DNA from: JACCVL01 sp963695375 | GTDB taxonomy: Bacteria > Actinomycetota > Actinomycetes > Propionibacteriales > Nocardioidaceae | Direction of reading: 5' to 3' | Length of the DNA stretch: 64,000 nucleotides | Assembly: GCA_963695375.1 (NCBI GenBank) | Contig: OY968767.1 | Coordinates: 682,001-746,000 of the forward strand | Shown here: piece after piece, positions 18,281 through 25,478 of the stretch | How positions within the stretch are numbered: the first letter of the stretch is position 1 | Layout of the letters: every line of letters begins with the position of its first letter | Program-made: the position numbers and the translations under genes | The notes under the pieces: model-generated | Databases searched by the model: none | Told to the model about the DNA's origin: nothing | What the model saw: only the letters and a program-made list of their open reading frames with translations

Positions 18281-18353
18281 GCCCTCATCGTCTAGAGGCC
18301 TAGGACACCGCCCTTTCAAGGCGGCAGCACGGGTTCGAATCCCGTTGGGGGCA
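18281..18353 (+). tRNA. tRNA-Glu (anticodon TTC)
   Basis: The cloverleaf is complete: acceptor GCCCTCA pairs with TGGGGGC with one G-T pair, the anticodon stem CCGCC/GGCGG holds loop CTTTCAA, and the T arm contains GGTTCGAATCC. Anticodon TTC is at 18315-18317. CCA is not encoded. Confidence 0.96.
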
Positions 18354-18394
18354 CGGCGGATCCGGTGCGCTAGCATCGACTCCGCCAATCACCA

Positions 18395-18468
18395 GGCCCC
18401 GTAGCGCAGTTGGTTAGCGCGCCGCCCTGTCACGGCGGAGGCCGCGGGTTCGAGTCCCGTCGGGGTCG
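18395..18468 (+). tRNA. tRNA-Asp (anticodon GTC)
   Basis: Acceptor GGCCCCG pairs with CGGGGTC. The anticodon loop is CTGTCAC with GTC at 18429-18431, and the T loop is GTTCGAGTC. The discriminator G is followed by encoded CCA at 18469-18471. Confidence 0.96.
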
Positions 18469-18520
18469 CCACTGCACCACCCGCACCACCCCGCGCGTCC
18501 GCGCCCACCCCCGCCCCCTT

Positions 18521-18541
18521 CACGATCCGCGACTTTTGCAG
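18521..18541 (+). repeat. Family A repeat, copy A1
   Basis: First copy of a 21-bp element with core CACGATCCGCGACTT followed by TTGCAG. It lies 52 bases after tRNA-Asp, in sense orientation and directly behind a C-rich tract. Together with A2 it may end the tRNA transcript. Confidence 0.85.
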
Positions 18542-18560
18542 CCCGCCCCCGCCCCCCGTT

Positions 18561-18581
18561 CACGATCCGCGACTTTTGCAG
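18561..18581 (+). repeat. Family A repeat, copy A2
   Basis: Identical to A1 over 21 bp and 40 bases downstream of it, again behind a C-rich run. The A1-A2 spacing suggests duplication of the C-tract plus element as one unit. Confidence 0.85.
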
Positions 18582-18627
18582 CGCGCCGGTCCGGACGACC
18601 TCCCCGAGGGCTCCCACGGGGCTGAGG

Positions 18628-18633
18628 TAGGGT
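18628..18633 (+). promoter_or_regulatory. Likely -10 of tRNA-Phe, TAGGGT
   Basis: TAGGGT lies 14 bases before the mature 5' end of tRNA-Phe, a normal distance for a tRNA -10. The -35 region is not clear. The A2 element ends 46 bases upstream. Confidence 0.4.
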
Positions 18634-18647
18634 TTGTCGCGCTCCAT

Positions 18648-18721
18648 GGGCAGGTAGCTCAGTTGGTACGAGCGTCCGCCTGAAAAGCGGAAGGTCGGCG
18701 GTTCGACCCCGCCCCTGCCCA
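18648..18721 (+). tRNA. tRNA-Phe (anticodon GAA)
   Basis: Acceptor GGGCAGG pairs with CCTGCCC and is followed by discriminator A. The anticodon stem TCCGC/GCGGA holds loop CTGAAAA with GAA at 18682-18684. The T loop is GTTCGACCC. CCA is not encoded. Confidence 0.95.
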
Positions 18722-18757
18722 CGCACATGTCTAGCTGGGTCCGGACCCGCCGCCCCG

Positions 18758-18803
18758 AACGTCATTCGTATCGCGGTGAATCGGCGGCGCGTCGAATGAC
18801 ATC
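18758..18803 (+). repeat. Family B palindromic repeat, copy B1 (diverged)
   Basis: A 46-bp element 36 bases after tRNA-Phe. The ends are AACGTCATTC and GAATGACATC instead of the family GACGTCATAC and GTATGACGTC. The A-to-T change on the left is matched by T-to-A on the right, so pairing of the arms is kept. The internal GGCGGCGCGT block is shared with other copies. Confidence 0.75.
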
Positions 18804-18819
18804 CCGGGCAGCCCCGCAG

Positions 18820-18865
18820 GACGTCGTACGTCCGGAGGTGTATCCACGGCGTGTTGTATGACGTC
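18820..18865 (+). repeat. Family B palindromic repeat, copy B2
   Basis: A 46-bp copy with ends GACGTCGTAC and GTATGACGTC, starting exactly 62 bases after B1. It holds a GGAGG and the apparent GTG/TTG start codons of the following gene. The flanks (CCCCGCAG before it, CTCGCGGCGG after it) are shared with copy B3. Confidence 0.85.
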
Positions 18866-19171
18866 CCGGATCTCGCGGCGGCACGGCGCTACGTCGCGAC
18901 CGTGCGCTGGCAGTACGCCCGGACGATGCCGCAGTGGCCGCACGAGTACACGGTGAAGGAGTGGCGACCCGATCTCGCCGAGGACTTCGCTCAGCTGTGC
19001 CGGCTGATCGCTCGCTGCGGAGTCCGGGAGCCGTGGCCGCCACCCCCGGCGGCAGCCCGCTACCACCACCCCTACCTGACGATCGACGGCAAGAAGTACT
19101 GGGCGATGGGACCGCACGGGGACTCCGACCCTCCGGAGCAGATGACCGTGATCAACCGCGCCGAGGCGTAA
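18851..19171 (+). CDS. Small conserved protein of unknown function
   Basis: Up to 106 residues. The body (VRWQYARTMPQWPHEYTVKE, then YHHPYLTIDGKKYWAMG and TVINRAE) is like a family of about 100-residue uncharacterised bacterial proteins that begin roughly ten residues before the VRWQ block. No ATG exists in that region, so translation probably starts at GTG 18851 or TTG 18854, both inside repeat B2, with the repeat's GGAGG at 18834 as ribosome binding site. The only ATG (18926) would remove conserved sequence. It is soluble and rich in aromatic residues. It is flanked by same-orientation repeats B2 and B3. Confidence 0.7.
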   Translation: MLYDVPDLAAARRYVATVRWQYARTMPQWPHEYTVKEWRPDLAEDFAQLCRLIARCGVREPWPPPPAAARYHHPYLTIDGKKYWAMGPHGDSDPPEQMTVINRAEA

Positions 19172-19188
19172 CCCGGACCGCCCCGCAG

Positions 19189-19234
19189 GACGTCATACCT
19201 CGGGAGGGGTATTCACGGCGAGTTGTATGACGTC
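19189..19234 (+). repeat. Family B palindromic repeat, copy B3
   Basis: A 46-bp copy with perfect ends GACGTCATAC and GTATGACGTC, starting 18 bases after the small gene's stop, in the same orientation as B1 and B2. The flanking CGCCCCGCAG and GTCGCGGCGG resemble those of B2. Confidence 0.88.
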
Positions 19235-19302
19235 CCGGGAGTCGCGGCGGGGACGGGGTTACGGGTTGCCGGACCGGGACCCGGCGGAGACGATCACGTC
19301 CC

Positions 19303-19632
19303 ATGATCTTCATCGCGGCCAAGTTCCGGGTCCTCCCCGACCACGCCGACCGGTTTCCCGAGATCGCGGCGGACTTCACCCGAGCGACCCGGGCGGAGCC
19401 GGGCTGCCTGTGGTTCGAGTGGTCGCGAAGCCTCGAGGACCCGACGGAGTACGTCCTGGTGGAGGCCTTCCGCGACAGCGATGCCGGTGCGGCGCACGTG
19501 CAGTCCGCCCACTTCCGGACCGCTCAGGAGACGCTGCCCGCGCATCTGGCGGAGACACCTCGCGTCGTGAACGCCACGCTGGACCAGGACGACTGGTCGC
19601 TGCTCGGCGAGATGGCCGTCGGCCGGGACTGA
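19303..19632 (+). CDS. Antibiotic biosynthesis monooxygenase (ABM) family protein
   Basis: A 109-residue ferredoxin-like dimer-type protein. The N-terminal strand MIFIAAKFRVLPDHADRF and the core TRAEPGCLWFEWSRS are typical of YgiN/ABM quinol monooxygenase-like proteins. The family needs no cofactor and acts on quinones or polyketides, but many members have unknown substrates. ATG 19303 gives the standard length. It converges on the subtilase gene with seven bases between. Confidence 0.85.
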   Translation: MIFIAAKFRVLPDHADRFPEIAADFTRATRAEPGCLWFEWSRSLEDPTEYVLVEAFRDSDAGAAHVQSAHFRTAQETLPAHLAETPRVVNATLDQDDWSLLGEMAVGRD

Positions 19633-19639
19633 CCCCCTG

Positions 19640-20881
19640 TCAGAACCCGCCGACGTCGAGCAGCCGCTCCTTGGTGCCGTCCCCGTCGTCGGCGTTGTTC
19701 CAGTCGAGGGTGCCGGCGCTCTGCAGCGCCGACTTGACCGCCGCCGGCGTCGCCGTGGGGTGCGTCGCGGCGTACAGCGCTGCCCCGCCGGCGACGTGCG
19801 GGCTGGCCATCGACGTGCCCGAGATCGTGTTGTAGCCGCCGAGCATCCAGGTCGAGTTGATGCACACTCCGGGGGCGATCAGGTCGACGTCGGCGCCGTA
19901 GTTGGAGAAGTTCGCGAACGTGTCGTCGACATCGGAGCGGCAGGTGGACGGCGCTCCGCCACCGGGCTGCCCATTGAAGTCGGCGAGTGCGCTGACGGTG
20001 ATGACCTCGTCATAGGCCGCGGGCGTCGAGTTGGCCGCGTTCTCCGAGTCGTTCCCGGCGGCGACGACGTAGGTGACTCCGGCTGCGACGGATGCACAGA
20101 TCGCCCGGTGCATGGCGTCGTCGTTGCTGTTGCCGCAGTTCTGGTCGTCGGAACCGCCACCACCGAGGCTCATGTTCACGATCTCGATCGAGGAGGCGTT
20201 CGCGGTCACGTAGTCGATCCCGCAGATCACGTCGGAGTTGAGGCCGGTGCCCGCGTCGGTCAGCACCTTGACCGGCCAGATCCTGGCTCCGGGCGCCATG
20301 CCCACCACGCCGGCTCCGTTGTCCAACGCGCCGATCGTGCCGGAGACGTGGGTGCCGTGTCCGTGCATGTCGTTGGCGTTGACCGCGCCGATGGAGCAGT
20401 TCTTGGCACCCGCACGATAGATGTTGAGGTCCGGGTGCGTCAGGTCGGCACCGGTGTCCAGCACCGCGACGTCGGCGTCGACCCGCTGGTCGACGCCGTT
20501 GATCGCGGCGGTCGGGCTCGCGTCCGCGTTGGCCCGGTCGATGCCGGTCGGCGTGGTCTGTGCGTCCACCGAGACCGCCCGGTCGCGCTGGACCCAGCGC
20601 ACCGCCGGCGCTGCCTCCACCGCGGCGGCGGCCGCCGGGGACATGGTCACCGAGTAGCCCTGCAGAGCGGAGGTGTAGACGTGTCCCACCTCGACGCCGA
20701 ACCGACCGGCGTGCGCCATGGCGACCGACCGCGCGTCGGCGCCGTCCTTGAGCACCACGATGTACGGGGCGGCTTCGGCGGACTCGACCGCCGGCACCTG
20801 CACCGCTCGGGCGCTCAGGGCTGTCGCTCCGAGAGCGACGACGGTGGAGGCGGTCAGTGCGGTCGCGGCGATCCGGCGCAT
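19640..20881 (-). CDS. Secreted subtilisin-like (S8) serine protease
   Basis: A 413-residue preproenzyme. A signal peptide covers about residues 1-26, an I9-type inhibitor prodomain about 38-105 (PYIVVLKDG, then GYSVTMSP), and the catalytic domain follows. The triad is intact: D142 in VLDTGADLTH, H175 in GHGTHVSG and S357 in GTSMASPH, with the oxyanion asparagine in VVAAGNDS. It ends soon after the catalytic domain, without a cell-wall anchor or repeats, so it should be released. The upstream 109 bases contain no recognised operator. Confidence 0.93.
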   Translation of the reverse strand: MRRIAATALTASTVVALGATALSARAVQVPAVESAEAAPYIVVLKDGADARSVAMAHAGRFGVEVGHVYTSALQGYSVTMSPAAAAAVEAAPAVRWVQRDRAVSVDAQTTPTGIDRANADASPTAAINGVDQRVDADVAVLDTGADLTHPDLNIYRAGAKNCSIGAVNANDMHGHGTHVSGTIGALDNGAGVVGMAPGARIWPVKVLTDAGTGLNSDVICGIDYVTANASSIEIVNMSLGGGGSDDQNCGNSNDDAMHRAICASVAAGVTYVVAAGNDSENAANSTPAAYDEVITVSALADFNGQPGGGAPSTCRSDVDDTFANFSNYGADVDLIAPGVCINSTWMLGGYNTISGTSMASPHVAGGAALYAATHPTATPAAVKSALQSAGTLDWNNADDGDGTKERLLDVGGF

Positions 20882-21020
20882 CGTTACCTGGCTTTCTCTC
20901 AGGTGGGCAAAGCATCCCTTTCGCGCACCTTGCCCAGGAATGCTCCGTCGATAAACCTCGGCTCTCCTCCGCGACGTCCCGATCGACGGTGTGCGACGCT
21001 CGGTCCGAAGAGGTGGGGCG

Positions 21021-21782
21021 ATGCCGGACGAACCGACCGAGCACCGGCTCTACGGCGACCTGGCCGGCTGGTGGCCCCTGATCTCGCCGCCGGAGGAGTA
21101 CGTCGAGGAGGCCGCCTTCATGGCCACCGCGCTCACGGAGGCGGCTATCCCGGTGCGGGACCTGCTGGAGCTCGGCAGCGGGGGCGGTCACGTTGCCGTG
21201 CACCTGAGGGCGGCACACACGATGACTTTGGTCGACCTGTCCGAGCCGATGCTGGCGGTGTCGCGACGCCTCAACCCGGCCTGCACGCATCACCGGGGCG
21301 ACATGCGCACGGTGCGGCTGGACCGGACGTTCGACGGCGTCCTGGTGCACGATGCGATCGACTACATGACGACTGCGACAGACCTCGGCCAGGTCATCGA
21401 GACGGCGTTCGTGCACTGCCGGCCGGGCGGGATCGCGCTCTTCCTGCCCGACCACACGAGGGAGACCTTCGAGCCGGGCAGCGGACACGGCGGCAGCGAC
21501 GGGCCGGACGGCAGCGGTGCGCGCTACCTCGAATGGTCCAGCGACCCGGATCCGACCGACTCGTGGATCGAGACCGACTACGCCTTCCTGCTGCGGGACG
21601 CCGGCTCCCCGGTGCGCGTGGTGCACGAGACCCACCGCACCGGGCTGTTCAGCCACGACGACTGGCTGCGGCTCCTGGCCGCCGGAGGCTTCGAGCCGCG
21701 CGTGGTCCCCGAGGTGACCGACCGCGCCCCGCGCAGCCTGTTCGTCGGACACCGGCCGAGAGGAGCCCCTCATGACAGCTGA
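21021..21782 (+). CDS. Class I SAM-dependent methyltransferase
   Basis: A 253-residue Rossmann methyltransferase. Motif I is LLELGSGGGHVAVHL at about residues 46-60, followed by the acidic TLVDLSEPML (motif Post I). The substrate is unknown. ATG 21021 is preferred over an in-frame GTG at 20991 because AGAGGTGGGG precedes it. Its last 11 bases overlap the start of the acetyltransferase gene, so the two are translationally coupled. Confidence 0.83.
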   Translation: MPDEPTEHRLYGDLAGWWPLISPPEEYVEEAAFMATALTEAAIPVRDLLELGSGGGHVAVHLRAAHTMTLVDLSEPMLAVSRRLNPACTHHRGDMRTVRLDRTFDGVLVHDAIDYMTTATDLGQVIETAFVHCRPGGIALFLPDHTRETFEPGSGHGGSDGPDGSGARYLEWSSDPDPTDSWIETDYAFLLRDAGSPVRVVHETHRTGLFSHDDWLRLLAAGGFEPRVVPEVTDRAPRSLFVGHRPRGAPHDS

Positions 21783-22233
21783 AGCCGGGATCGACGTCTC
21801 GCGGGTCGCGGCGGCCGACGTCGACCGCGCCGCCGTCTTGTTCGCGTCCTACCGCGAGTTCTACGGGTGCGCGTACGACGAGCGCCTGGCGAGCGCGTTC
21901 CTGCGGGACCGGTTGCGGCAGGGACAGTCGGTGGTGCTGGTCGCCGAGCTCGACCCGGGCGATCCAGTCGGCTTCACCCAGCTCTACCCGGGCTTCTCGT
22001 CGGTGGCCGCGGCGCCCGCGTGGGTGCTCAACGACCTGTACGTCCGACCCTCGGCCCGCGGTCGGGGAGTCGCCGAGGCGTTGATGACCCACGGCGAGCG
22101 GCTGGCGCTGGAGGCCGGGGCCGTCACCGTCCAGCTGGAGACCCACGGCGACAACGCTGTTGCCCGCCGTCTCTACGAGCGTCGGGGCTACCGGGTCGAC
22201 GCGACCGTGCACTACGCCAAGCAGCTGCGGTGA
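21772..22233 (+). CDS. GNAT family N-acetyltransferase
   Basis: A 153-residue GNAT protein. The acetyl-CoA pyrophosphate loop VRPSARGRGVAEAL is at about residues 88-101, and a C-terminal NAVARRLYERRGYRVD motif follows. It is coupled to the methyltransferase gene by an 11-base overlap, so the two may modify related small molecules. The substrate is not identifiable. Confidence 0.87.
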   Translation: MTAEAGIDVSRVAAADVDRAAVLFASYREFYGCAYDERLASAFLRDRLRQGQSVVLVAELDPGDPVGFTQLYPGFSSVAAAPAWVLNDLYVRPSARGRGVAEALMTHGERLALEAGAVTVQLETHGDNAVARRLYERRGYRVDATVHYAKQLR

Positions 22234-22249
22234 CTCGGCCGGCGCCGGC

Positions 22250-22579
22250 TCACATGTCCATCGGCACCAGCTCGAAGATCTCGATGCTGAACCGCCCCTT
22301 GCCCTCGGAGAGGAAGGGGTGTCCGTCGGTCAGGGCCCGGGCGCCGTCGAGGTCGTCAGCCTCGACGATCGTGTAGCCGCTCAGATCGGCCGGCTCCCCC
22401 GTGGTGCCGTCGTCCACGACCGAAGCCCGGGCACCGTGCGGGGCTCCCGGGTCGGCCAGCGCGGACCCCACCCGGCCCATCCACGCGACCCAGGCCTGCA
22501 TCGTCTCGGTGACCTGCTCGGGCGACATCTCCTCGGGCGGGGTGGCCGGACCCCGGTACAACAACATGAACCTGCTCAT
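22250..22579 (-). CDS. YCII/DGPF-type protein
   Basis: A 109-residue ferredoxin-like YCII-family protein beginning MSRFMLLYRGPATPPEEM. The YTIVEADDLDGARALTDGHP block is typical of the DGPF subset, which in actinobacteria often accompanies ECF sigma factors of the SigJ/ECF41 type; none is adjacent here. The role is unknown. It diverges from the heliorhodopsin gene, so the 112-base gap between them may serve both. Confidence 0.85.
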   Translation of the reverse strand: MSRFMLLYRGPATPPEEMSPEQVTETMQAWVAWMGRVGSALADPGAPHGARASVVDDGTTGEPADLSGYTIVEADDLDGARALTDGHPFLSEGKGRFSIEIFELVPMDM

Positions 22580-22679
22580 CACGACTCCTGCTCCACGGGG
22601 CGCACCCGGTGCGCGCCTCACTGGTCCGACGAACGGGAGCGGCCCGGATCGACAGCTCCGGCCCAGAACGACCGACGGG

Positions 22680-22685
22680 TAGCGT
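22680..22685 (+). promoter_or_regulatory. Leaderless -10 hexamer TAGCGT before heliorhodopsin
   Basis: TAGCGT lies six bases before ATG 22692, the spacing seen at other leaderless genes here. This would make the 10-codon leader ORF, not the heliorhodopsin ATG, the first codon of the mRNA. Confidence 0.5.
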
Positions 22686-22691
22686 GAGGTG

Positions 22692-22724
22692 ATGGTGTGC
22701 CTGGCAAAAGAGCCGGTCCGATGA
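22692..22724 (+). CDS. Putative 10-codon leader peptide upstream of heliorhodopsin
   Basis: The frame encodes MVCLAKEPVR and stops at TGA 22722-22724, overlapping the heliorhodopsin ATG as ATGA. Its ATG has the leaderless -10 spacing and the downstream gene has only a weak ribosome binding site, so translation could pass from the mini-ORF to the rhodopsin. It is too short to judge by coding statistics. The competing reading is heliorhodopsin starting at GTG 22697, in its own frame. Confidence 0.35.
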   Translation: MVCLAKEPVR

Positions 22725-23527
22725 ACGCTCACGCCGCTCCGGCCGCCACGGGACCGGTCGCGCTGTCCGATCAGCGAGCGCGACGGCTGCGGATCGGCAA
22801 CCTCGTCGTCGGGCTCGTCCACGCCGCCCAGGTGGTGCTGCTGCTGGTCCTGAGCACCGACTTCACCCTGCCGCTGACGCAGAACTACGCGCAAGGCCCG
22901 CCCGGCACCGTTCCGCCGGCACCGGAAGTCGTCTACGACCTGCCGCTCGGTCCGGCTGTCGCTGCCTTCCTCGCGCTCGCCGCGGTGGACCACCTCGTGG
23001 TGGCCGCGCCGCGCGCCCACCGCTGGTACGAGCGCCAGATCCGGTCCGGGATCAACCCGGCCCGGTGGCTGGAGTACTCCGTCAGCGCCTCGCTGATGAT
23101 CGGGCTGATCGCGATGCTCACCGGCCTGGTGAACATCGTGGCCCTCGTCCCGCTGCTCGGCGCCAACGCGGCGATGATCCTCTTCGGCTGGCTGATGGAG
23201 CGGGCGAACAAGCCGGACCGGACGCACACCGACTGGCTTCCGTACGTCTTCGGATGCGTCGCGGGCATCGTGCCCTGGGTCGCCATCGCCGTCAGCCTGG
23301 GTGGTGCGGAGGTCACCTCCGATGGCCAGGTCCCCACCTTCGTGTTCGGGATCTTCGTCTCGCTGTTCGTCTTGTTCAGCTCGTTCGCCGTGAACCAGCT
23401 GCTGCAGTACCGCCGCACCGGGCGCTGGTCCGACTACGTCTACGGGGAGTGGGTCTACCTCGTCCTCAGCCTGACCGCGAAGACCGCGCTGGCCTGGCAG
23501 GTCTTCGCGAACGTGCTCGTCGGCTGA
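22721..23527 (+). CDS. Heliorhodopsin
   Basis: A 268-residue seven-helix retinal protein of the heliorhodopsin family, which has inverted membrane topology and is thought to act in light sensing rather than ion pumping. The diagnostic TM3 motif RWLEYSVSAS places arginine 115 and the Schiff-base counterion E118 beside Y119. TM7 carries SLTAKTALAWQVF with the retinal-binding lysine K254. H34 in TM1 and H91 in TM2 match the two histidines near the chromophore in characterised members. Length and segment spacing are normal. GTG 22697 would add eight residues. No retinal synthesis gene (brp/blh or crt) lies in the window. The stop abuts the stop of the convergent tail-collar gene with no gap. Confidence 0.93.
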   Translation: MNAHAAPAATGPVALSDQRARRLRIGNLVVGLVHAAQVVLLLVLSTDFTLPLTQNYAQGPPGTVPPAPEVVYDLPLGPAVAAFLALAAVDHLVVAAPRAHRWYERQIRSGINPARWLEYSVSASLMIGLIAMLTGLVNIVALVPLLGANAAMILFGWLMERANKPDRTHTDWLPYVFGCVAGIVPWVAIAVSLGGAEVTSDGQVPTFVFGIFVSLFVLFSSFAVNQLLQYRRTGRWSDYVYGEWVYLVLSLTAKTALAWQVFANVLVG

Positions 23528-24046
23528 TCAGTTTCGGGACGGGAAGATGCCGGTCAGAGCGATGCAGTAGTTCATCGCCAGGTAGGGCTGCACGTTGGCG
23601 TGTGGCTGACCGCCTCCGGTGGGCACGATGGTCTCCGGCGCCATCACGGCACCGTTGCTGCTGGCGGCGTACACGTCGCCGGCGGAGGCGCGACCGGGCA
23701 CCCGGCCGTTCGGCCCCGGGCGGTTGCTCTGCCGGCCGTTCGCGGCGACCGAGTGGCTGTGGGTGGGCATCTCGTTCACTCCCAGCGTCACCGCCTCGGC
23801 GCCGCCGGCCTGACCGAGCGCATAGTCGCTGAGTCCGGGTCCCTGTCCGGCCGAGAGCGGTACCCGTCCACGCAGGTCGGGGAGCGCGAAGGTGACGCGG
23901 CCGTCTCCGCCGTACGTTGTCCCGAGCAGCGCGAACAGCGCCTGGTTCTGGCTGATCGGCAGCAGCTGACCCTGGCAGAACGCCCAGCCTCGGGGAGCGA
24001 AGTTGTACGGAAACAGCCGCACCTCGCCGAGGAACGGTTCAGACAT
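23528..24046 (-). CDS. Phage tail collar domain protein (microcystin-dependent type)
   Basis: A 172-residue protein that opens with EVRLFPYNFAPRGWAFCQGQ, the tail-collar/MdpB signature, followed by FALLGTTYGGDGRVTFALPD and MPTHSHSV. Such chromosomal proteins occur outside prophages and their function is unsettled. It overlaps the upstream DUF6916 gene by eight bases. No other phage gene is present, so this is not a prophage remnant. Confidence 0.87.
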   Translation of the reverse strand: MSEPFLGEVRLFPYNFAPRGWAFCQGQLLPISQNQALFALLGTTYGGDGRVTFALPDLRGRVPLSAGQGPGLSDYALGQAGGAEAVTLGVNEMPTHSHSVAANGRQSNRPGPNGRVPGRASAGDVYAASSNGAVMAPETIVPTGGGQPHANVQPYLAMNYCIALTGIFPSRN

Positions 24047-24464
24047 CTCGACCTCCCACAACGCGCCGGACGGATGCCCGACGGTGGATGATGCACTGCA
24101 GGTGATGGTGGCGCCCCGGTCGGTCGACGGGCACCACGAACAGATCCACCTGTCCCGCCTGCGGGTTGTGCAACCGGTAGATCCCCTGGCCAGGCAGCGG
24201 CACAGGCGCTTCGAAGAGCAGCGAGAAGCCGGTGTGCGCCGGTGCGGCGCCCGGCATCGCCAACTCCTCCACCTCCGCCAGCCTCGCGTGGACGCGGGTC
24301 CCCCCGCCGACGAGCGCGAAGCTACGGCCGATGTACGGCGTGAAGGCCGCCGGTTCCAGCCGCAGCCGGGGTTCGACAGCGCCCGCCGGCCCTGCGGGGG
24401 CGACCACCAGCACACCGGCTGCGACACCGGCGCGGAGCACGGTGCGACGCGAGACTCTGGACAT
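24039..24464 (-). CDS. DUF6916-like exported protein with Tat-type signal
   Basis: A 141-residue protein. The N-terminus has SRRTVLRAG followed by an alanine/valine-rich stretch ending near residue 29, which looks like a twin-arginine signal. The rest (FSLLFEAPVPLPGQGIYRL, then GQVDLFVVPVDRPG) resembles the small DUF6916 domain found beside tail-collar genes in actinobacteria. It is the first gene of the pair and diverges from a GNAT gene. Confidence 0.75.
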   Translation of the reverse strand: MSRVSRRTVLRAGVAAGVLVVAPAGPAGAVEPRLRLEPAAFTPYIGRSFALVGGGTRVHARLAEVEELAMPGAAPAHTGFSLLFEAPVPLPGQGIYRLHNPQAGQVDLFVVPVDRPGRHHHLQCIIHRRASVRRVVGGRDV

Positions 24465-24568
24465 CGACCGACCCCCTCCCGAAGCGACAAGAAGGCTAGG
24501 GCAGCGCGCGGCCCGGCCGCAGGCTTACGAGACAACAGCGGTCCCTCCTGAGGGCCTGCCGTCGGCCC

Positions 24569-24574
24569 TACAGT
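24569..24574 (+). promoter_or_regulatory. Leaderless -10 hexamer TACAGT
   Basis: TACAGT lies six bases before the ATG of the GNAT gene at 24581, predicting a leaderless transcript. No Shine-Dalgarno sequence is seen. Confidence 0.5.
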
Positions 24575-24580
24575 CTGGGC

Positions 24581-25060
24581 ATGCCCGAGCGGTTACGCCC
24601 CCGGGAGGCGTCCGACGACGACTTCCTGCTGGAGCTGTTCCGAACCACTCGACCCGAACTGGAGGCGGCTCCCCTGCCGCTGGCCGCTCGCGAACAGCTG
24701 ATCGGCACGCAGTGGCGGGCACAGGAGGCCCAGCACCGGACCGCGTACCCGCGGGCGCTGGACACCATCGTCGTCCGAGCTGGTCGTCCGGTCGGACGGC
24801 TGCTGCGCGACGACACCGGCCCAGAGATCCGGATCCTCGACCTGGCCGTGCACCCTGCCCACCGCGGCAGGGGGATCGGCACCCGACTGCTCAGGGCGGT
24901 CTGTGCCGACGCCGCGGCGCGGGGAGTGCCCGTCCGGCTGAGCGTGCTAGCGCACAACCCCGCCCACCGGCTGTACCTCCGCGAGGGCTTCCGCCCGTCG
25001 CAGCGGCCCGGCGACCAGCCGGCCGCGCCGTACGTCGAGCTGGAGTGGTCGGCGCCGTGA
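24581..25060 (+). CDS. GNAT family N-acetyltransferase
   Basis: A 159-residue GNAT protein with the acetyl-CoA loop VHPAHRGRGIGTRLL at about residues 92-106 and a C-terminal NPAHRLYLREGFRP motif. It diverges from the DUF6916/tail-collar pair, and GNAT genes are common neighbours of such pairs, so they may act together. The substrate is unknown. Confidence 0.87.
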   Translation: MPERLRPREASDDDFLLELFRTTRPELEAAPLPLAAREQLIGTQWRAQEAQHRTAYPRALDTIVVRAGRPVGRLLRDDTGPEIRILDLAVHPAHRGRGIGTRLLRAVCADAAARGVPVRLSVLAHNPAHRLYLREGFRPSQRPGDQPAAPYVELEWSAP

Positions 25061-25081
25061 GCGTTCGACCGGGCGACGACC

Positions 25082-25087
25082 TACGCT
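25082..25087 (+). promoter_or_regulatory. Leaderless -10 hexamer TACGCT
   Basis: TACGCT lies six bases before GTG 25094, the same arrangement as at the preceding gene. Confidence 0.5.
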
Positions 25088-25093
25088 GCCGGC

Positions 25094-25435
25094 GTGCAAC
25101 ACCCGGTGACGCCGGACGGCCGGTACATCGTCGTGCGTGGTCGGCTGTGGAGACGCGCCGACCCGACTCTCGACCCCGAGCGGCGGGCCGATCTGACCCG
25201 CGAGTTGATGGCGGCTCGCCGGGCCGTCCACACCGCCCGCAAGGCGGGCGACGAGGCCGCCGTCGGCGCGGCGAGGGCCGCGGTGGACGCCGCGAAGCGA
25301 GCGCTCGGCGAGCGCGGACCGGTGTGGTGGACCGACGGTTCCCCCGACCTGACCCGGCGGATGGCACGCACGACCGGATACGGCGAGTGGTACCGCACGC
25401 TGGCCGAGGGACCGGACTCGGCGCCGTCGGACTAG
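25094..25435 (+). CDS. Conserved small protein of unknown function
   Basis: A 113-residue, highly charged, mostly helical protein. Recognisable blocks are PDGRYIVVRGRLWRR at the N-terminus, a helical ELMAARRAVHTARKAGDE region, and ALGERGPVWWTDGSPDLTRR near the C-terminus. Proteins with these blocks are widespread in actinobacteria and proteobacteria but uncharacterised. The GTG start is supported by the -10 box six bases upstream. Confidence 0.78.
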   Translation: MQHPVTPDGRYIVVRGRLWRRADPTLDPERRADLTRELMAARRAVHTARKAGDEAAVGAARAAVDAAKRALGERGPVWWTDGSPDLTRRMARTTGYGEWYRTLAEGPDSAPSD

Positions 25436-25478
25436 CTCCCGAAAAGGTACGGACAAGTTCTTGCCCTGGCCGGACCTG

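Noticed and set aside
18521..18581. Repeated 21-bp element as a CRISPR-like array
   Set aside because: Only two copies lie together, the spacing is short and C-rich rather than unique, and no cas gene is present.
18851..19239. Small mobile unit formed by the gene between repeats B2 and B3
   Set aside because: The repeats are in the same orientation, short and found elsewhere alone; no transposase or target duplication is seen.
23528..24046. Prophage remnant based on the tail-collar domain
   Set aside because: No other phage structural, integrase or lysis gene lies nearby, and such proteins occur as stand-alone chromosomal genes.
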